64,000 bases of DNA from Rachycentron canadum (lineage: Eukaryota; Chordata; Actinopteri; Carangiformes; Rachycentridae). The notes beneath the pieces are model-generated. The model ran no database searches and was not told the origin of the DNA. It was given only the letters and a program-made list of their open reading frames with translations. The position numbers were made by a program, and so were the translations under genes. The stretch lies in assembly GCA_038496675.1 (NCBI GenBank), contig CM076654.1, forward strand, positions 6,942,612-7,006,611, in the 5' to 3' direction. The first letter of the stretch is position 1. Each line of letters starts with the position of its first letter. Of this stretch, positions 23,861 to 34,365 are shown piece after piece.

Positions 23861-26800
23861 ATTGTTGGTCCATAACAGGATACAAACTATACATAAAATC
23901 TAATGTGCCACATGCCCACCCACCACGCTAAGCCGGGCCTCCACACCTGTACTTTCTGCCTTGCTGTGTATAGCACACACTACTTCCTGCAAGGGCACTG
24001 AACTTTGGCACTGGACCTAGGTTGTGACCTGCACAATCGTCTATTATGAGCACAGTTCATGGGAACTGGGCCTGTCATAAATAAAAAGCTTAACTTTGTT
24101 GACTCCAGCAGTCCTTGAGTACAGATCAAAATGAGTCCATTGTGTTATGTTGGGGTCACAGCAACACAAGTCTTGATTTTTTTCTATTGCTTAAGATAGC
24201 TCTTGATAATAAGTCAGGAAACTGCGATTATGTTTAAATTCCTTAAACTAAGGTGTTGAACTACAGGTTTTTTAGGTGTAGTTTGCATTAATGAAGCGTG
24301 CAGTTTTTGTGGGTGTGGATTGTGAACTGACACAACTCCCTGCGACTTCTCTCTATAATGATGCACAGCCTTTCATCAAAAGCAGATCAGGAATATTTAC
24401 CACTTGTGGTCTAACTGATTATGAGTATGCTTTGTTGTGTTTTTATATTGTTAAATTCTTTCTTGCTGAACTCCATGTTTAGGAGATTAAGGTCATATGT
24501 CTGTGTCGGGGGTTAGATCTTTATTGGTTGGTCCATATGTGCTGGTGTTTGTCTGCAGTGATATGAAAGGCCTTCATGCCTGTATAAACAGCCGCTAATG
24601 CAGGCTGATGGCTGAGCAGCATATGTTGCAACAGCTGCTTGTGTGATACGTGTAATGTGGAGGCCATGTAGAGATTCATAGTGTTCTGTCTGGTTAAATA
24701 TTGTAGAAGTTACCTGGATGAATTCATACTTTTAAAAGCATATGCTCCACCTTGAATGGACTCCACTGTTAGTTGACCCATGGGCCACAATGATCTCTAT
24801 CTAAAGGAGCTTTTGTTGCCGTGGGGAGGGATACTGCTGTCATCCTGTCAGAGGACCCCCATACACCCAGAGGTTGTCATCCTGGTACAAAAAAGGTTTG
24901 TTATTGCAAAGTGGCCTCAAGGTACACCCACCATAAGTAGTCTGTTAAACTGCACTTTCTGTTTGCTTGACTTGTGCAGCACCACAACTAAGCAAATAAC
25001 ACAAATGCCCATTCCTTTTTTAAAACATCATTTTATGTATTTATTTGGTACCAGCAGTAGAGAGAAGACAGAAAATTAAACACATTTGGATGTTGCAGTT
25101 TTTGTTGGATCGGATATAATTTAAATTCATACATTATTACATCAAATGAACAAATCACTGATTTACATGAACTATGACTGCTGCTGCATCCCACTAAAAT
25201 TGTAGTTATTATTTTTGAAAGTTGGTGTCTTTAGATGTGTAGATCAGCTCATGCTGGGTCCTGTGGAAATCATAGTGCAGTGGATTGTGTTAAAAAGGTC
25301 AGGAAGATCAGTGCCTAGTTGACATGATGGATGACTTTAATCTTACTGATTAAAGGAACAAGGCCGACCTCCTGTAACACTTCATTTAACATTTTGCTTG
25401 GTTGGCAGGATTTTGAACAAGGGAAGGAAGGAAGGAAGTTTGAATTTCCTACCTCATCAAACCATAGGGAGAAAAGTAAATAGTGTTTATTCCCCCAAAA
25501 ACTGTATTATATCAGTGGTTTTTCAGTGTTGTGAAAAGAGACAGTGTGTTGTTGTTTGCTCCCGCAGGGGGTTTTCTCATTCACTGCCCCGTGGCTATAA
25601 CAGTTTTCAGCGCTTTATGACTTTTGCAGCCAAAACACCCCGGCAATGATAAAAATAGGTGGTTTATTTATGGCTTTCTGCCATTATCTACCAACTTCTA
25701 CAGTTGTAATCACTTGTGCATCACTCTGCATTTCCAAATGAATACAAATCCCTGGAAGAGGACGGACAGAGCGGAGACACATTAATGGGCAGACATGAGG
25801 AAGGAAATGAATCCTTAATCTTGTTTGGTTTCATTCCAAATAACTTATCACTTGCCATTATCACTTCTCTGAAACCCCAAAGAGGAAGTAATTTGAATGG
25901 ATAGTTCCTGCCAACTCATTTCCGGTATTCTGATATTTTCTTCTTCAGACAGCACGGTGCAGGCCCACTGCAGCTGACCTGCTCTGCTGAGATTCAGCCC
26001 ACTCAGTAACTGATGAAATCCGCCCAACCCAGCTCCCTGCAACGCTCCAGCTGCAGCCAATGCAGCAGCAAAAATCTTATAATGTATAAAATATCATCAG
26101 AGATTTTAATGTACATATTATGCATGTTTGATACGGTTTTATTTTTGAGACAAACTACGAAGTGAAGCCTGAATGTAGTTTGTTTTTCAGACATATGCTT
26201 TGAGTGACAATGAATAAGGCTTACAGACAAGTGTGTTGGATCATAAAACAAAATCCCACCCACTATTGATCACACACACTTATTTTATAAATGACATTTC
26301 CACCTATCATAAAGTGAGTTGTTAAAGTGAGTACAAGTGATCCATATAAGTTTGGTTCTTTCAAACTTATATGTCCATTATTGTGATGTGGTTATATGGA
26401 AAAAAGATCAGACCAAAAAAAAAAAAATGTCTGTTGAATTGAGTTTCATGGAAAAAATTAAATTGTGTCAAATGTGAAAACACACCATGGGCACAAACAC
26501 GTAATATATTTTATACATTACTAGTTGGCAAAGCTTGGAGCCTGTATAAAATATACATGTTTTTATTTCAGTCAACTCAATTTAAGAGCCTGCTATGACA
26601 TTCCTCACAAAACATCACTGCTAGCTTCCTTGCTAGCGCTCAGTCTTCTGAACACCAGCAGGGGATGGTTTTAATGTCATTATGTTTGTCCCTTAATTGG
26701 ACTGTTGCGGCAAGAACTCAGGTTTAATTGAGCCCTCAAAGTAACGACCCTCCGCTCTCAGTGCAGCACATCTGGCTGAAGCACACAGCTGTGGGCAAAG

Positions 26801-27452
26801 ACAAAAGTGTTGGATGATTCAATGATCCGATCGGCTCTTTTTTTTTTTTTTTTTACTTCTGCAAATGTTTTAGATTAAAGATTTTTTTATGTGGTTGATG
26901 AGTTTTTAAAGTGGCGTTTTCTCCTAGACATCTCAATTTAGTCCATTTTCAAAATATCCAAATTATAATGGACTTAGGGAGGAAAAGTTGCTGCTTTATT
27001 TATACTAAAGCAGTAAAGGTACACGAATGAATACCTCACTTCTCTGTTTTATATTACAGTTGTTTTAAAAGCACTTGAAACAATGAGGACTTTGGTATTT
27101 GGAAATCTTTTGTCAAAGCACACAGTGTTTCCATTCTCTGTGCTGGAGGGAAAAGCAGGAGAGGGACTCCTGAGGTATTGGGTTCCCTGTATCCATCATT
27201 TTCGACGAGTTGGGACCTTGGAGTAGCGCCAGCAGTGTCTGTGCTAGCCAGCCGTAACTGACATTGAGTGCATTGTTTGCAGTGGGAAGCTCACGGCTGT
27301 GGCCTAAAGGTACATTCCTGAGATCAGAATGCTGCTTGAAACACAAACAGCCTTTGTGCCCTCGCTGCTCTCTTTCCTTAACTCCCTCATCCACATCAAG
27401 CCTCAAGAACTAAACTGCCTCCTCTCGCTCATGTGTCAACATGTGGGCTATC

Positions 27453-27457
<5 letters not shown>
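23861..27457. other. intergenic, no gene recognised
   Basis: AT-rich, mostly unique. It contains a 12-bp perfect hairpin at 26343-26373, a T tract at 26838-26854 and a complex block at 26690-26800. No coding region is supported. Confidence 0.55.

Positions 27458-27525
<68 letters not shown>
27458..27525. repeat. (AC)34 microsatellite
   Basis: 68 nt of essentially perfect CA/AC repeat, followed by a short imperfect CA stretch to about 27545. The poly-His/Thr open frames across it are artefacts of the repeat. Confidence 0.97.
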
Positions 27526-27527
<2 letters not shown>

Positions 27528-27984
27528 CTACACACCCACACACCCATGTGTCATTTTGATGATGATGTCCAGGCAGGTATCTGAGGGTGACGATCTAAGC
27601 TCTTGGAAAGAAGCTGGATAGTCATAATGTTTTTTTAATCCAAAACAAACAAGGTCAGATTCATATTTTTGACCTTTCTGACTGTGAAAAGGTATCAAAA
27701 ATATCAAATATACACATTGATAGCTGCATCTGTGGTTCTAATAATCTTGAATTTCATCTCCAGAAATGTAGTCTGTGATTTAGTTTTTTTTTATACATGA
27801 AGCGTGTTTTTGTGGTAGCAGATTAATGTTGGCAGCAGTGATTAGAACCAGTGAATAACTGTAAACCTTCAGCTCAACTTGTCTCTGTCAATGGGGATGT
27901 TTACAAAAGAAATGTGGTTGAAACAAAAACAGGAGGACCGAAAATATTTGTTGGAAAGATTTTCATGTCCAAGACATTTTTTAA

Positions 27985-28170
27985 GGAAAAATTCCATAAA
28001 ATCTCTTGTGTCTTCCACTTAAATGTGAGGATTTGCTGGTGTCTGCAGTCTGAGCATCTTTGGGTTTTGGGCCAATGGTTGGACAAAACAAGACAGACGA
28101 ATGTGCCAACTTGTATTTGGTGATGGACAATTCACGGTTTTCTGACATTTTATTGAGCAAACAATGAATT
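27985..28170 (+). repeat. dispersed repeat family A, copy A2
   Basis: It carries, in order, AAATGTGAGGATTTGCTG, CATCTTTGGGTTTTGGGCC, GGTTGGACAAAACAAGACA and TTTTCTGACATTTTATTGAGCAAACAAT, the internal part of the family. The open frames at 27851-28123 lie largely within it and are not a gene. Confidence 0.7.
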
Positions 28171-28418
28171 TATTTAGTGAGAAAATCCTCAGCAGATGAA
28201 TCCATGATGAATATATTTGCTATAGTTGCAGTCCTTATGAGGGTTTACAGATATTTTTTGTCATTGTTGTGGTAGACGTAGAGTCCAGTTTATACCAGTA
28301 AACATACCAAAAACTCTTTCCTTAAACCAGTCAATCTATTCAAACCTTATTTGACTTTAGAAAACTATTGATATGCTTGAATTTCAGTAGTATCCATTTC
28401 CAAACTGCCATTTCTTTG

Positions 28419-28500
28419 TTGTAAAGTTCTTTGTGCTACATTTCTTGTATGTTCTTGTATGAAAAGTGCTATACAAATAACGTTTATTATCACATTATTA
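28419..28500 (+). mobile_element. 3' tail of an L2-type LINE or dependent SINE
   Basis: The sequence TTGTAAAGTTCTTTGTGC, then TTGTATGAAAAGTGCTATAC, then AAATAACGTTTATTATC matches the GTAAAGCRCTTTG...GCTATATAAATAAAGTTTATTAT-type 3' end of fish L2 elements. No coding part is present, so it is a 5'-truncated, decayed copy. Confidence 0.55.
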
Positions 28501-29679
28501 TTTTAACACTGTAAAATTGCTATTTGCTTATCAGGGCTAATTTGGACATTTATTATTACTAATATTGAGAGTTAATAATGGAGAAGAAAAAAAAAACACT
28601 AACTGACATGAGCAGGTTTAACTGATATTAGTAGCCTAAGGACTAGTTTGGTTAGGATTTATGTGACATGTGAAGACCACAAATAAAAGAGCTAGAGCTC
28701 TGATTCACCAGCTTAACATCTGACAAAGTGAGATGTAGTGCAGTAATATGTGGAGAGTTCTCCTTAATGAGAGATTATATTCGATGATGTTCACTGAGTG
28801 CCCTCTTATACCACAGCTAATTTGTACTCAACTGCTCTGCTGAGGAAGAGTTAATAGGATGTGGATGATTAAATTATCAGTGAGGATGCTGTGCACATCA
28901 TTAGCATGAAGTTGTTAGAGTTCAAATTATTATTAAACAGCAGCACAGTCATGGTTTCATTATCCATTATCTATCTCCTGTTGCATGTGGTTCCTCCGCT
29001 GCATGTCTCTGCTTATCTTCTGTCAACTCTCCAGAAAGAGGAAAACACTGTATATCTCTTGCAGCCTACAAATATGCAGCAATTTTCATGTGATTAAAAT
29101 ACTTTAATTAATACTCTGCAAATTTAAGTGATTGAAATTGGGGGGGCAGGCAATGTCAGAAGCCATTTTAGCAGACCGGCGTGGTTTTTATTTGCAGATG
29201 CAATAATATTGTGAATTGTAAAATGTATGAATCGAAGCCAAATTTGTATCTTTTTTTTAAATCGTTTATCACCATATACTTTTGAAGGAGTACACAAAAA
29301 CTTTGGTAAAGTCAATCTGAAAATAAACAGGACTGCTCCCTCTCTCGCACAAATACAACTCAAACACACTTTTCTGTGAATGGAAAAACAACACTTCATT
29401 CAGTAGACTACTCCATCCATCCATCCATCCATCCATCCATCCATCCATCCATCCATCCATCTGTTATAGGCCTACCACTTAATCTTTTAACGTGGACAAT
29501 TAACAATATTTGGGGGGGTGGACTTGTAACCTCTAACAACTCAATGATCATTAACTTTTTTTTTCCCGGATGAACATTTAGGAACAATTATTTATAGCCT
29601 CATAAAATATGGTTCAAATCACTTTCCCTTGTGCTAAAACCGGGAGAGCTGCTCCGTGCATTGAATTTCCTCTCCAACA
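28501..29679. other. intergenic upstream of gas1
   Basis: AT-rich, with no gene recognised. It contains the (CCAT)12 tetranucleotide repeat and grades into the gas1 promoter region after about 29650. Confidence 0.55.
29413..29460. repeat. (CCAT)12 tetranucleotide microsatellite
   Basis: 48 nt of perfect CCAT repeat, about 960 nt upstream of the gas1 start codon. The open frames reading Ile-His-Pro-Ser or Met-Asp-Gly-Trp here are repeat artefacts. Confidence 0.97.
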
Positions 29680-30086
29680 CATTCATCCCTCCTCACCTTG
29701 AAGGATATTTCTCAAGACCATCTTCCTCCCACCCCTCAAACTCCCGCCCATCTCTACGTAGAAGCCACAACAAGTGGCCCAACCAATGGGAGGCACCTCT
29801 CTAATGTGTGGAGAGGGGGCCGAGGAACAGAAAGACAAATGCTCAAAGGGGAGAGAGTAGAGGACCACTTTGCGACCCATAAGGGTTGTTGTTTTTTTTC
29901 CCCATGCACGATTTGTTTGCACCCCCGTGCGCACACGGACTGTTAAATGACCCAGCGCGGTCCCTCGACGGGCTCTCGGAACTTGTCCCGCTCGGGTTTT
30001 TAGGAGGAAACCCGCTTGGAGAGAGGAGGCAACGGGGGGATCGCTGAGCCGGAGACAGTTTGTTGCGCGAACCCAGAGTCACTGCG
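29680..30086 (+). promoter_or_regulatory. putative gas1 promoter and proximal leader
   Basis: This is the transition from AT-rich flank to the GC-rich gas1 island. A CCAAT box is at 29783-29787 (in AACCAATGGGAGG), preceded by a GC-box-like CCCGCCC at about 29743-29749. I see no convincing TATA box at a sensible distance, which fits a CpG-island promoter. The transcription start cannot be read from sequence; a start between about 29800 and 30000 would give a 5' UTR of roughly 400-600 nt. This is inference from position and motifs, not a mapped promoter. Confidence 0.45.
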
Positions 30087-30120
30087 ATGGAATAAGCCGC
30101 TGCAGGAACTCCCACAACTT

Positions 30121-30237
30121 ATGGAGAAGATTTTCTTTTCCGTGATCTTGCTAAGTTTCCGCTTGAGTCCTCGCCCCGGTCATGTATGGATAACGGGAGG
30201 TTCGCCCCAGTGTCCGGCTCAGATGGATCAGCGCTGA
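30121..30237 (+). other. upstream ORF, 38 codons, in the gas1 leader
   Basis: It starts at an ATG at 30121 (A at -3 is absent, G at +4 is present) and ends at TGA 30235-30237, about 190 nt before the gas1 ATG and in the same frame. The peptide begins MEKIFFSVILLSFRLS and so has a hydrophobic start. If the leader begins upstream of 30121, scanning ribosomes would meet this frame first. Whether it is translated is unknown. Confidence 0.4.
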
Positions 30238-30344
30238 CGGGTTTATGGAGCCGGGAATACACCGAGCACTGGCAGCCTGTTGAACGCCCACACACGGGCC
30301 TCTCACACACCATCTGCCTCGGAGTAAATAACAGTCTCCAGTGA
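30186..30344 (+). other. upstream ORF, 52 codons, overlapping the previous uORF in another frame
   Basis: It runs from the ATG at 30186 to TGA 30342-30344 with no internal stop. It overlaps the end of the 30121-30237 uORF and ends 79 nt before the gas1 start. Further very short uORFs start at 30087 (2 codons), 30182 (3 codons), 30245 (12 codons), 30356 (4 codons) and 30382 (4 codons). This is direct reading; function is not implied. Confidence 0.35.
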
Positions 30345-30423
30345 GGACGCTGTCCATGGAAGTGGTGTAGAAGTTTTACTTATGACACTTTCGTGAGTTT
30401 TGCCGTCTCCTGAAGCCAGAACA

Positions 30424-31206
30424 ATGGCAACCCCGGGTTCAGTGGCACGGGCAGTCTGCGCCTCTGTCTCCACTCTTAGTTGCTTGCTTTTGTGTTTTGG
30501 CTACCTCTCCGTGGCCTCGCCGTCCCACGGCCGGCGGCTCATATGCTGGCAAGCCATCATGAACTGCCAAGCCGAGCCCGAGTGCAATTACGCGTACGAA
30601 CACTACACGCGCGCCTGTGGCCCGGTGCTGAGCGGGGAGAGGAAGAAGTGTCCCAGCCACTGCATCTCCTCGCTCGTCCAGCTCAACCTGACCAAAAACG
30701 GCCCGGCTCTGGAGGACTGCAGCTGCGCCCACGACGTGGTGTGCACCAGCACCAAGCGGGCCATCGAGCCCTGCCTGCCCAGGACCACCAGCACCGGCTG
30801 CACGGAAGCCCGGCGCCAGTGCGAGAGAGACCAGCAGTGCAACTCCGCAATGCACGATTATTTGAACCACTGCGGGAAACTTTTCAGCGGCGCGGTTTGC
30901 ACCAACGCCTGCAGGAATGTGATCGCGAATATGCGTAAAATCCCCAAGGGTCAGCAGCTGGACACTTGCATGTGCGACGGGACGGAGAGGGCCATCTGCG
31001 AGTTTGTGAAGAGCAGCATGAAGGCGCTGTGCTTCGACTCCGCCGAGACGTACGAGGCCAGCGGCGATGACCCGGATCAAGATTACGATGAAGACCCGAT
31101 GGATTCGTACTATGAGGAGGACCCGGAGAGCGGAGCCTCTCCACAGGCAGCCCACTGTGTTTTGACCCTGCTGGCATCCATTTTGGCTCTATTGCCCCTC
31201 ATTTAA
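30424..31206 (+). CDS. gas1: Gas1, GPI-anchored Hedgehog co-receptor with two GFR-alpha-like domains
   Basis: This is a single-exon gene encoding 260 residues and ending in TAA. In vertebrates Gas1 sits on the outer plasma membrane, binds Hedgehog ligands and helps present them to Patched; it is also related to GDNF-family co-receptors. Residues 1-32 form a signal peptide with the hydrophobic core LSCLLLCFGYLSV. Domain 1 has ten cysteines at 41, 48, 54, 65, 76, 80, 99, 101, 107 and 117. Domain 2 repeats the pattern at 126, 133, 139, 150, 159, 163, 182, 184, 192 and 203. One N-glycosylation sequon (NLT) lies at residue 88. An acidic stalk (213-234) precedes a hydrophobic tail (243-260), typical of GPI attachment near Ser236-Ser239. 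I chose the ATG at 30424 because it has A at -3 and G at +4 and leads straight into the signal peptide; the open frame extends eight codons upstream only from a TTG. It is shorter than human GAS1 (345 residues). Teleosts have gas1a and gas1b, and I cannot tell which this is. Confidence 0.96.
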   Translation: MATPGSVARAVCASVSTLSCLLLCFGYLSVASPSHGRRLICWQAIMNCQAEPECNYAYEHYTRACGPVLSGERKKCPSHCISSLVQLNLTKNGPALEDCSCAHDVVCTSTKRAIEPCLPRTTSTGCTEARRQCERDQQCNSAMHDYLNHCGKLFSGAVCTNACRNVIANMRKIPKGQQLDTCMCDGTERAICEFVKSSMKALCFDSAETYEASGDDPDQDYDEDPMDSYYEEDPESGASPQAAHCVLTLLASILALLPLI

Positions 31207-31624
31207 TCCACAGGTTCATAATCTGCCCCGACTATTGTTCAGATAAAAGGCAATCTAAACTTGTGTCACTCATTGACCCGCTATTATTGTGAAGGGCTGG
31301 AGCTTCAAAGACTAAAGGAAAAGGGTGTTTGGGCTCAGGCCCTGTTTGAATGGAGAGGTTTAGACGCCGGGGGATATCAAATCAGGATGTTTTCTATGCA
31401 AATTGAAACCGGAAAGATACTTTAAACTGAGCTGCAGGCTGCTCTCTTATCAAACCACACCACTTCTCTCCTCTCCAGATGCTTTGCTTATGTGATAAGC
31501 TAAATAGGATTGTCTACTTTTTCACAGTCACAGACTGATGGTGGAGTTGTCATCATAGAGACACAGTTGGTTTGTTGTGGTCACAATGCAACGCTGAATC
31601 AGTATATGCTGTGCACTGCCAACC

Positions 31625-31649
31625 TTTTTTTTTTTTTTTTTTTTTTTTT
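31625..31649. repeat. poly-T tract, 25 nt, within the probable gas1 3' UTR
   Basis: Uninterrupted T homopolymer; it would be a U tract in the gas1 transcript. Confidence 0.9.
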
Positions 31650-31818
31650 AAGATATGAACTATTTTTGTATAATAGACTGTTGCCGTTTGGCACCAGGTC
31701 ATATGATTTACAAGTATTTAATGCTGGAATCTATGAACTTGTAAATATATTAGGAGTTAAAGTGAAACAGTAATTTATTACACACCACCTATAGTTACAT
31801 CCAAATGTCCATCATGTG

Positions 31819-31824
31819 AATAAA
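31819..31824 (+). terminator. candidate polyadenylation signal AATAAA for gas1
   Basis: This is the first canonical AATAAA after the gas1 stop, about 613 nt downstream. A TTATTTAGACTGTATTC stretch follows within 50 nt and could serve as the downstream element. An alternative AATAAA is at 32972-32977. Usage has not been tested. Confidence 0.45.
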
Positions 31825-33927
31825 AGACTGAGAATTCCAGCTTTAAAGGGAAGTTATTTAGACTGTATTCTCTTCAAAGATAATGTACATTGTATATATG
31901 TGTATAGCCTATATAGATTTTTTTTCCCAGAGAATCCTCTATGTTTTAGGCTATGAGCTGATTTATTCACTGTGTATGGCCTAGAGAAAGAAATGTCTAA
32001 ATCCACTGTATGATTGCCTCAATGATATACTTTTATAGAAGGCATAAAGGAAACTTGAAGATATTTCTCTTGACTGAGTTATTTGTTTTTTTTCTCACCT
32101 TTTATTCAGAAAGTAAAATGGTTTTCAAAAACTTTAATAACTTAATTTATGATTAGGTCAGTGAGGGATTTTGTAAACAGTGTAAACAATCCTGTTCTAC
32201 TGTGATAAGCATGATCAAAGATACATGTTGTATCTAAAACCAAGATGCTGTCAGTATGAGTGAAAAGCGGTTCAACTTTATGCTCTTGAAAGTTTTTTCT
32301 CAGGCACTTTCTTCCCTTTAAGTGTCATGAGTTTAGGGTGACATGCTTCATGCACACAGTTCAGTTAGATAATATATATATAAATCGGACACAGTCTTAT
32401 TTTTAGTTCTTAAAATCCCATACATTTTTGCATAATGGTTAAGATCAGCAATATATATTTAGTTCTATATTACAAGTTTAAAGTTATGTATGTTGGTTAT
32501 GCTCCTTGGACAGGTTTTACACTTCTGCTCCTCTCAAATTTAAACTAACATTATTTTCATACTGGGCAGTGAGTGAGATGATCAGATTCTTTAAAGCATG
32601 TTTGGATCGTGAAGAAACGCCTTCTGGTCTCCTTCACCTCCATCGTGTCACCAAATGCAGCTGTGGAACAAACATATGAGCTCTTCACACTCCTGCCTCT
32701 GTAGCTACAGGCTCATTTAAAATGCAGGCCGGCCTCCTCTGCTGGCTGATGTGATCCTCTGGCCTAATGTGACCTAATGACCTGCATTGTGTTGATTTAC
32801 CTGGCTGTTGTCAGAAGCAGCCGTCACCCTTCTCACCCTCCTCCACCACCCCAACACTTTCTACACTCACATATCAGCATTTACAGTCATTGGCTGTTCA
32901 AGGCACCATGTTCCATTTTTCTTTATTATCATATACCTTTTTATATTTATATGTAATTTAAGAGTTTGGATAATAAATGTAAAAGCTGGATTTTGAGAGT
33001 CTCTTAGTTAAGCGTAATTAAAAATACTTGATGTTGTTGGTGTTAACAAACATTACCAAAGCAAGTAAACATTTTACAGCATCAGAAATACAAGTGACTT
33101 TAATATAGCTGTTAGCTGTTAATGGCATATTCAAATCCTGTGGGCAAACCTTTTTAATTTAAATTCCAGATTATTCCTTTAATTGGCTGCAATTAAACAC
33201 AGCATGGCACAAGGTGAAGTCTCTTACTTAAATACTAATACATCCAGCTTCTGCTGAAAGTATGTTTATATTGGCAGTATTATTTTCAAGATACCTTGCA
33301 GATCATGCCACCCCTCCTTCTGCTCGACTTTGGGGGCTTTAAATCAATGATTTGCTGCAAAATGTTTTATTAGAGGGGGGACTAGAGCCCTCCAGCTGAA
33401 TGGATGGAGGAGAAGTCGAGTGGCATCTTTGTCATGGAAATGTTAAGCACATAATAGTTGGGTAGTACAATAGGGAGGCACTTCATTCTTTCAGGCTGGC
33501 TTGACACCTCTGGAGAGCCGAGCGGCGGGGAAGCATGTGGGAACGATCTGCTGCCGCTTGGGTCTCAGCCCTCCACTGCAAGAAAAGAAGAAGAAAACAA
33601 ATGACAGGCTTGGCGAGGGTTGTTTTACCTTGGATCCTCACTTAACATCCCTTGTGTTTTTGTTGAACTCTAGTTTTCTACCTGCATTGGTTTATTTTAG
33701 TACATTTGCTTCAATAACCCCCCCCCCCCCCCCAAAAAAAAAATGACAACAACTTTGTCCTTTTCACATGTTTTTACAGTTTAAACATTTCAGCAATGAA
33801 GTTAGATGAAGCAAAAAAAAAAAATCCCTAGATCCTGGCTCTTAAATAAAATACCTTTACAGTGTCGGTATGCAGTCTGCCGTGCATGAAGCTTTCCAGT
33901 AGGAGAATACTTCTGTAGCCCAGTCTG

Positions 33928-33952
33928 TCCTCCTCCTCCTCCTCCTCCTCCT
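33928..33952. repeat. (TCC)8 trinucleotide microsatellite
   Basis: Near-perfect TCC repeat; on the opposite strand it reads GGA. Confidence 0.9.
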
Positions 33953-34304
33953 CTTTGTCTTTCTTTTGCCTCTCGCATTTGTTCAGGCAGTTTCAGCACT
34001 TAGAAAAAGCACAGCATGCGATTATTAGGCTATAATAATGCATGGTGTGTGAATGGATGAATGAGGCGCAAAAAAAAAAAAAAAAATCCCACAAAACTGG
34101 CCTACTTGTCATAAAATTGAAGTGGTGTACAATGAGCGTTTGAATACATTTGATTGTGTTGTGCTCACAAGGCTAATTTTTGGTCTGGCTTCAAAGCCAA
34201 AAGTATTAAATTAATATACGCAGCAGATGCAGACAGTGCCTGCAAAACGTGAAAAGTTATCACAGCTGATTTTGACAACATGCTGCTGTTGAAATGCCCT
34301 CCCC

Positions 34305-34305
<1 letters not shown>

Positions 34306-34355
<50 letters not shown>

Positions 34356-34365
34356 AGTGTGTGTA
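34306..34365. repeat. (TG)n microsatellite
   Basis: TG repeat uninterrupted from 34306 to 34353, then GAGAGTGTGTGTATG. A G8 run follows at about 34373-34381. Confidence 0.95.

Larger units (their letters stand above)
29930..31160. other. CpG-rich island over gas1
   Basis: Base composition changes sharply here compared with the AT-rich flanks. CpG dinucleotides are frequent through the leader and CDS, for example around 29951-29995, 30165-30300 and 30520-30660. Composition returns to AT-rich soon after the stop codon. The edges are judged by eye. Such islands usually mark promoters of developmental genes. The GC richness also explains the long antisense open frames over the CDS. Confidence 0.7.
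31207..31845 (+). other. probable gas1 3' untranslated region
   Basis: AT-rich sequence follows the gas1 stop. It contains a 25-nt T tract (31625-31649), a perfect Pumilio-type TGTAAATA at 31740-31747, and an AATAAA polyadenylation signal at 31819-31824 followed by TG/T-rich sequence. If this signal is used, cleavage would fall near 31835-31850. A second AATAAA at 32972-32977 could give a longer transcript, which would also contain a second Pumilio motif (TGTATATA, 31891-31898). The boundary is inferred. Confidence 0.5.

Noticed and set aside
27329..27621. His/Thr-rich frames
   Set aside because: They are pure readings of the (AC)34 microsatellite.
29269..29573. Met-Asp-Gly-Trp and Ile-His-Pro-Ser repeat proteins
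   Set aside because: Frames across the (CCAT)12 microsatellite.
30400..30423. An eight-residue N-terminal extension of Gas1
   Set aside because: It needs a TTG start. The ATG at 30424 has a good Kozak context and leads directly into the signal peptide.
30439..31155. 238-codon open frame antisense to gas1
   Set aside because: It is a shadow created by the GC-rich codon use of gas1. It has low-complexity Ala/Gly/Val/Arg composition and no known motif, while the sense frame has the complete Gas1 cysteine pattern.
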